From Chalciporus piperatus (Eukaryota > Basidiomycota > Agaricomycetes > Boletales > Boletaceae), in contig JBBPTG010000301.1 in NCBI GenBank assembly GCA_038093975.1, positions 1-27,164 on the forward strand: 27,164 nucleotides of DNA, written 5' to 3'. Position 1 is the first letter of the stretch. Each line of letters starts with the position of its first letter. Of this stretch, positions 23,263 to 27,164 are shown one piece after another. Made by a program: the position numbers and the translations under genes. The notes below the pieces were generated by a model that saw only the letters and a program-made list of their open reading frames with translations, was not told the origin of the DNA and made no database searches.

Positions 23263-23937
23263 ATGTCTTCGCGCTCTGTCGTCAGCACTCCTGCACTTTC
23301 TTCAGCCTCCCGTAAGCGCACTTCGTCGTTTTTCGAGCCCTTGCCCCGAAAGACTTCCCGAACGATGCTTCGCCGTACCGAGTCTTTTCTCTTTTTATCT
23401 GACTACAACGACGAGAGCCACTTGGAAGGTACTTCCTTCCTCCACATGACCTCTTCGCCCTCTCGTGCCACCCCCTTCAACCGCGCGCTCCCTCATTATA
23501 AGGAGCAGCGAGCCAAACCCGGTCGGAAGCGTGCCGAGTTCACCATCGCCCCAGTTCAGCCCCGTCTCCCCAAGCGTGGAGCTCGCGTGCCACCCATGCC
23601 TTCATCGCGTCCCGCAGCGCCCCACATTCGCACCACCTCACCCCTCTCTCCGAGGCAGAAATTGCTTCCGCCTCGGGCATCCTTTCCACGCTCCAAGCCC
23701 GAGCCGGATCTTTACCGCTCGGCTCTTAAAGGCCAGATGCGTAGCTCCCCGGAGGGTGAAAAGATGCTCTGCATGGGGCCGCGCCTCGCGATCGCGATAC
23801 TCTCTGCCACTCGCGAGCTGGAACAGATTGTCTCATCATGCGAGGACGATGATGTCACGATGGGTGATGATACTGCCCAGTCTGCGGGATGGGGCTTAGG
23901 GCGCGACACTATGATGGTGTTCCCTTGTGGTGCTTGA
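23263..23937 (+). CDS. uncharacterised 224-residue protein, intronless
   Basis: The start is the first ATG (23263) that begins a typical Ser-rich basidiomycete N-terminus; the frame is open further upstream without another ATG. The protein is basic and disordered over its first 140 residues, with Arg/Ser/Pro-rich stretches (SRKRTSSFFEPLPRK, MLRRTESFLFLSDY). A helical block follows (EPDLYRSALKGQMRSSPEGE, then MLCMGPRLAIAILSATREL), then an acidic run (SCEDDDVTMGDD) and the tail GLGRDTMMVFPCGA. I recall similar small proteins in other mushrooms but no function. No signal peptide or catalytic motif is present. A nuclear role is only a guess from composition. Confidence 0.75.
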   Translation: MSSRSVVSTPALSSASRKRTSSFFEPLPRKTSRTMLRRTESFLFLSDYNDESHLEGTSFLHMTSSPSRATPFNRALPHYKEQRAKPGRKRAEFTIAPVQPRLPKRGARVPPMPSSRPAAPHIRTTSPLSPRQKLLPPRASFPRSKPEPDLYRSALKGQMRSSPEGEKMLCMGPRLAIAILSATRELEQIVSSCEDDDVTMGDDTAQSAGWGLGRDTMMVFPCGA

Positions 23938-25138
23938 GCACTGGATACCCAGCGCAATCGCGAACCCCTCTTTCATGCACACGTTCAACGACGCAAAGCG
24001 ATGGCAATACACAAGTATATTTATACGACGACACGAATGTTGTCTGCACTCGCACTGTATTTCATTTCCCCCACCCCCGGGTAACATTATCTCACATTCT
24101 ACCCCTTCGTGTCTAATATCTCTTTGGTAACTGTCCATAATGAGACTCTCACTCAAAGGTCTACACATAATTTCCTCGAGCTCTTGGTATTTCGTGTCTC
24201 ATATCATTTAACTGATCCCATATCTGTTACTGTACCTCCCTCATGCACATAAAGTACTCCCACATACTCACACAGCCCCCACCACTCCCTCACCCCTTGC
24301 TGCATTTCCGAGCAACGTTTTCATGACACGTCTTTGATCATGTCTCTCACACATAACGTTTTACCCACACGAACTCACCGTGCATCGCGCACCACTTCGC
24401 TCCTTTGATTTCGGAATCTCTTTCTTTTTTTTTTCGTTCCTTCGCATCTGATCGCATCGTCATTTTGACGCATATACCACCGGTTTCAAGTTCTTTCATA
24501 CCAGTTGTACAGTACTAGTCATGCTGTACCCCCTGCGCACCCCATGACGCGTGACGTTTTGGCCCCGTGTCATGTGTCTACTGTTGGTCTACTGCCAGGC
24601 ACTTTGAGCACGAGTCGTGTTGACGCGCTTCGGACGACTTACAGTGGTTTCACGTGTTCAGCTACTCCAGCTTGCCGTACGATCACACAACAGACTTTAT
24701 CTTGATTCTTGGCAGCAAGCCTTGACAGAGCTGTCGATCTGTCAGTAAACCACATGGAACCTGTCAACCACGTCAACCACGTCATGTGTACATGCATTGT
24801 TCGGCACCAAATGCCAGTGTGTTTCCGAGGACCGAAGGAGAGTGTTGCTGTAACTTGATTGCGATAGAAACTGTATCGAATTTCGAAACAGTCGATTCGT
24901 TCTTGTCGTGACTCGTGGCCGACCGCCCGTCGCCCGACACATTCAAAAATTTCGATATACCGAATAAAATCAAGAAAAGGCACAAATGGTACAAGGTTTG
25001 TTCTGAAGTCGATGGTATAGGAAACAAATCAAAAGTAATGATGGCTCGGTCAGGCCGAGGGTGAACAAGCACGGGAGGACGACGCATAAGCGTCACGATA
25101 AAGATACAGAATAAACATAATATTTACAAGGAGTCAAG
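23938..25138. other. 1.2-kb intergenic region
   Basis: This stretch lies between the stop codons of two convergent genes. Its sequence is pyrimidine-rich, with a long T run near 24421-24436 and a short direct repeat of gtcaaccac near 24766-24780. Open frames on both strands, such as minus 24983-24639, have neither family motifs nor coherent splice partners. I see no gene. Confidence 0.6.
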
Positions 25139-25898
25139 TTACCAGTCAGGGGACTAGAAGAATAGGAATAGCATGAGCACGCCAAATTCTACAGCTGAAA
25201 GCGGTCAAGAACGTACGCTGCCGCGCTTCCAGTCAGGAGGCTAAAGAGAGTAACATGAACACACCGAACCAGCTAAAGAGAGCAAGGACGTACGCTACTA
25301 CGCTTCCAGTCGGGGGGCTACGAGAATAGTGTGAACACACCGAGGACAACTGAACGAGAAAATGAACTTACGTATTGGCGCTCTTCAACTTGAACTTCAG
25401 CGCTTCGCTTCCAGTCAGAGGGCTAAGAGAATAGTATGAACACACTGGCACCCGACGCGGCCGAAAGAGAGCCAGGACATACGCTACGCTTCCAGTCTGG
25501 GGGCTACGAAAATAGCGTGAACACGTCGAGGGCAACTGAAGGAGAAAAAGAACATACACTTTGCCGCTCTTCAACTTCAGCGCTTCTCTTCCAGTCAGGG
25601 GGCTAAGAAAATGTATGAGCACACCCGGCACGGCTGAAAGAGAGCAAGAACATACGCTACTACGCTTCCAGTCAGGAGGCTACGAGAATGGCGTGAACAC
25701 GCCGAGGACAACTGAAAGAGAAAAAGAACTTACGCTTTGGCGCTGTTCAACTTCAGCGCGTTGCACTGGGGGATCCTAAAGATCCGAATTAGTCTCATCC
25801 CCTGACGTGCCGATCAGTGAATCGGGGTAACTCACAACAGGGGCGGCGATCACTGCAGCTGCAGCGGCGAGAATAAAGAATAGATGGGAGAACTGCAT
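25139..25898 (-). CDS. secreted Kex2-processed repeat peptide precursor built from micro-exons
   Basis: Nine exons read leftwards: 25898-25836, 25775-25734, 25679-25656, 25602-25558, 25503-25483, 25422-25372, 25317-25294, 25240-25217 and 25153-25139. Together they make 102 residues. Exon 1 is a signal peptide (MQFSHLFFILAAAAAVIAAP). Exons 3-9 each start with the core: PPDW five times, PSDW once and SPDW last. Exons 3-8 continue with Lys-Arg (a Kex2 site), then a short SS/S/GS tail or a long SAEVEERQS-type tail; the chain ends at SPDW. Cutting after KR would release peptides such as SSPPDW, SPSDW, SAEVEERQSPPDW and GSSPDW, all ending in DW. There is no Cys and no CaaX box, so it is not a classical basidiomycete lipopeptide pheromone. 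It could be a signalling peptide or RiPP precursor; no UstY-like modifying enzyme is seen nearby. Introns are 53-63 nt, all GT..AG and phase 0. Confidence 0.87.
25153..25775 (-). repeat. exon-plus-intron tandem array with an approximately 180-bp dimeric unit
   Basis: The exons alternate long (AEVE-type) and short, and the introns following them alternate between two related types: one beginning GTAAGTTC/GTATGTTC with ..TTGTCCTCGG..TTCGTAG, the other beginning GTATGTTC/GTACGTCC and ending ..TTCTTAG. A long exon, type-A intron, short exon and type-B intron make 173, 180 and 182 bp in the three successive copies (25775-25603, 25602-25423, 25422-25241), followed by one short exon, a B-like intron and the terminal exon. 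Coding and intronic sequence were therefore duplicated together. Confidence 0.85.
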
Positions 25899-25969
25899 CG
25901 TTTAGTCGCGTGTATGAGAGGAGCTCGAAGGGGGCAGTGGGTTGGGGTAGATTGGGAACGAAAAGGTCA

Positions 25970-25979
25970 CCTTTTATGC
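25970..25979 (-). promoter_or_regulatory. TATA-like box of the repeat peptide gene
   Basis: On the minus strand the sequence GCATAAAAGG lies about 72-81 bp before the ATG at 25898, in the expected position for a core promoter. The leader in between is pyrimidine-rich. Confidence 0.55.
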
Positions 25980-27164
25980 AGGGGATACTTTAGACTAGCG
26001 AGTATCAATGGGCCTGTCACACAAACGATCTATACAAAACTGGAGGACGTGCTGACACGGGGTTTTGTGGACTCAGCGGGAGTGAATGGATGGCCAATGT
26101 CAGTCAGCGTTGTCGGATGAGAGAGTACAGTAATGAGAAAGCCCCCGAGAAGGGCACCCGCGCACATCCGATCCACTCAATTACACTTTTTCTTCCTCAC
26201 TCCGTCGCCCGAGTATGTATTCCTCTGCCATCGCGCACGGAGTCCGCCGGGTTGCGAATCCGGGGATCCGTGACGTGCGCACGTATTCCTGAGTTCATCA
26301 CCACCTCAAAAAAAGAGGGTCAGCTGGATACATTCGTGAACGAGATCGAACTAGTACCATTGCCTCCACGTTGGGGATCTTGTGGATTTCTAACCCCTTT
26401 CATGGTTCACCGGTCAGGGAATCATCTCATCTCGAATATAGAGTGTTGATGTATGATGCATGATGCCCGATGCCACATGACCAATCTGTAATCATTATCT
26501 CCTCGACTTCGTCGGGTAGGCGGATGCAACAATCCTCGGTTGACAGTCCACTGGCATGTGCCATCTTGACGTCTGGCAGCCGGTCTCAGCCGGTACAACC
26601 CTGATCTTCTACTTACCGCGGCCGACGTGGTACCCCCAATTTTATTTCGAACATGGATCGTCGGTGGGTGCCCGGTGCGGCCATATTAGCTTTCCCAGCT
26701 TCACCGCCAAGGACGCGGATGGTGACACCGTCATGATCATGGGATGTAGACCACACCCACGATCTTGCTAAACGGGTGCGGATGCAGAATGCCTGCCGCG
26801 GCACTCAACACGGATCTATCAAACTATTATACGAGCATCCAATGAGAGCACGACGCGAACGAAATGAACGATACCGATAAGATCATTCGGCGAAGGGGCA
26901 CCCGCTTAAAGTATATGAACGAGGCCCGCCCCCCGCTCTAAACATGGGTAAGAAGTTAGTCTCGCAACCAGAAAGCGGAAGCATCGGGGTAACCAGACGT
27001 TGTGGATCCCGAGGCCATCCGAGGCGAAGACCAAAAAAGATGGTTACGAGGTGAGGTAAGAGAGGGTAAGAGTACTCAAAGTTCCTAGCAACATGACGTG
27101 GCCAAGTATCATGTGCTCCCAATACTCTGTACATGTAGGGATCGTCCAAGTCTGATCTACGCAC
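25980..27164. other. terminal region without a convincing gene
   Basis: This holds the upstream sequence of the repeat peptide gene and then about 1 kb in which I find no gene. A minus-strand frame from the right edge to a stop at 26883 is open for 93 codons (LGAHDTWPRHVARNF, then LVTIFFGLRLGWP). It has no recognised motif, so it may be an exon of a gene beyond the edge or chance. Confidence 0.45.

Noticed and set aside
24639..24983. 114-codon minus-strand open frame
   Set aside because: No family motif, composition unlike coding sequence here, and no splice partners; treated as chance.
25372..25631. Direct minus-strand frame (87 codons from 25631) through the repeat array
   Set aside because: It reads through the introns (SPLTGREALK-type translation) and has no signal peptide; the spliced model explains the array far better.
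25153..25775. CRISPR-like regularly spaced repeat
   Set aside because: The 'spacers' are similar introns with GT..AG ends and the repeats encode PPDW-KR in frame; this is a eukaryotic coding array.
26249..26262. T-arm-like sequence (gggttgcgaatccg) suggesting a tRNA
   Set aside because: No A box, acceptor stem or anticodon arm can be placed at the right distance.

Overview
The window is nuclear DNA of a filamentous basidiomycete, most likely an Agaricomycete. The genes are intron-dense, with GT..AG introns of about 45-90 nt. The protein families (an F-box family typical of mushrooms, a single-chain eukaryotic urease, a fungal MFS carrier, a DUF1295 membrane protein) and a divergent fungal reverse transcriptase agree with this. 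All gene models were built by hand from reading frame, splice-site and family-motif agreement; no search was run.

Layout. 1-3497 (minus): 5' part of a gag/RT/RNase H retroelement running off the left edge, with two introns that fit in frame. 3785-5085 (+): unrecognised 413-aa protein. 5932-7038 (-): DUF1295/steroid-reductase-like membrane protein, six exons. 7277-11435 (+): 12-exon gene joining an uncharacterised N-terminal domain to an F-box-like protein. 11695-13526 (-): MFS transporter, seven exons. 14969-16031 (+) and 16650-18578 (+): two low-complexity proteins of unknown function. 18896-22075 (-): complete urease, 12 exons. About 22.7-23.0 kb: ambiguous coding signal. 23263-23937 (+): small unknown protein. 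25139-25898 (-): secreted repeat peptide precursor. The last 1.2 kb has no convincing gene.

The standout is the 25.1-25.9 kb gene. It has nine exons and encodes a 102-residue precursor: a signal peptide, then seven PPDW-type motifs (PPDW, PSDW, SPDW). Each motif begins exactly at the first codon of its own micro-exon, and six are followed by a Lys-Arg Kex2 site. Every exon is a multiple of three and every intron is phase 0, so any exon could be skipped without losing frame. Exons and introns were amplified together as an approximately 180-bp dimer. This is the hallmark of a Kex2-processed repeat peptide (secreted signal or RiPP precursor), and I do not recognise the core.

The other genes do not form an obvious pathway. 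Urease, the MFS carrier and the membrane reductase look like independent housekeeping or accessory genes, arranged in alternating divergent and convergent pairs.
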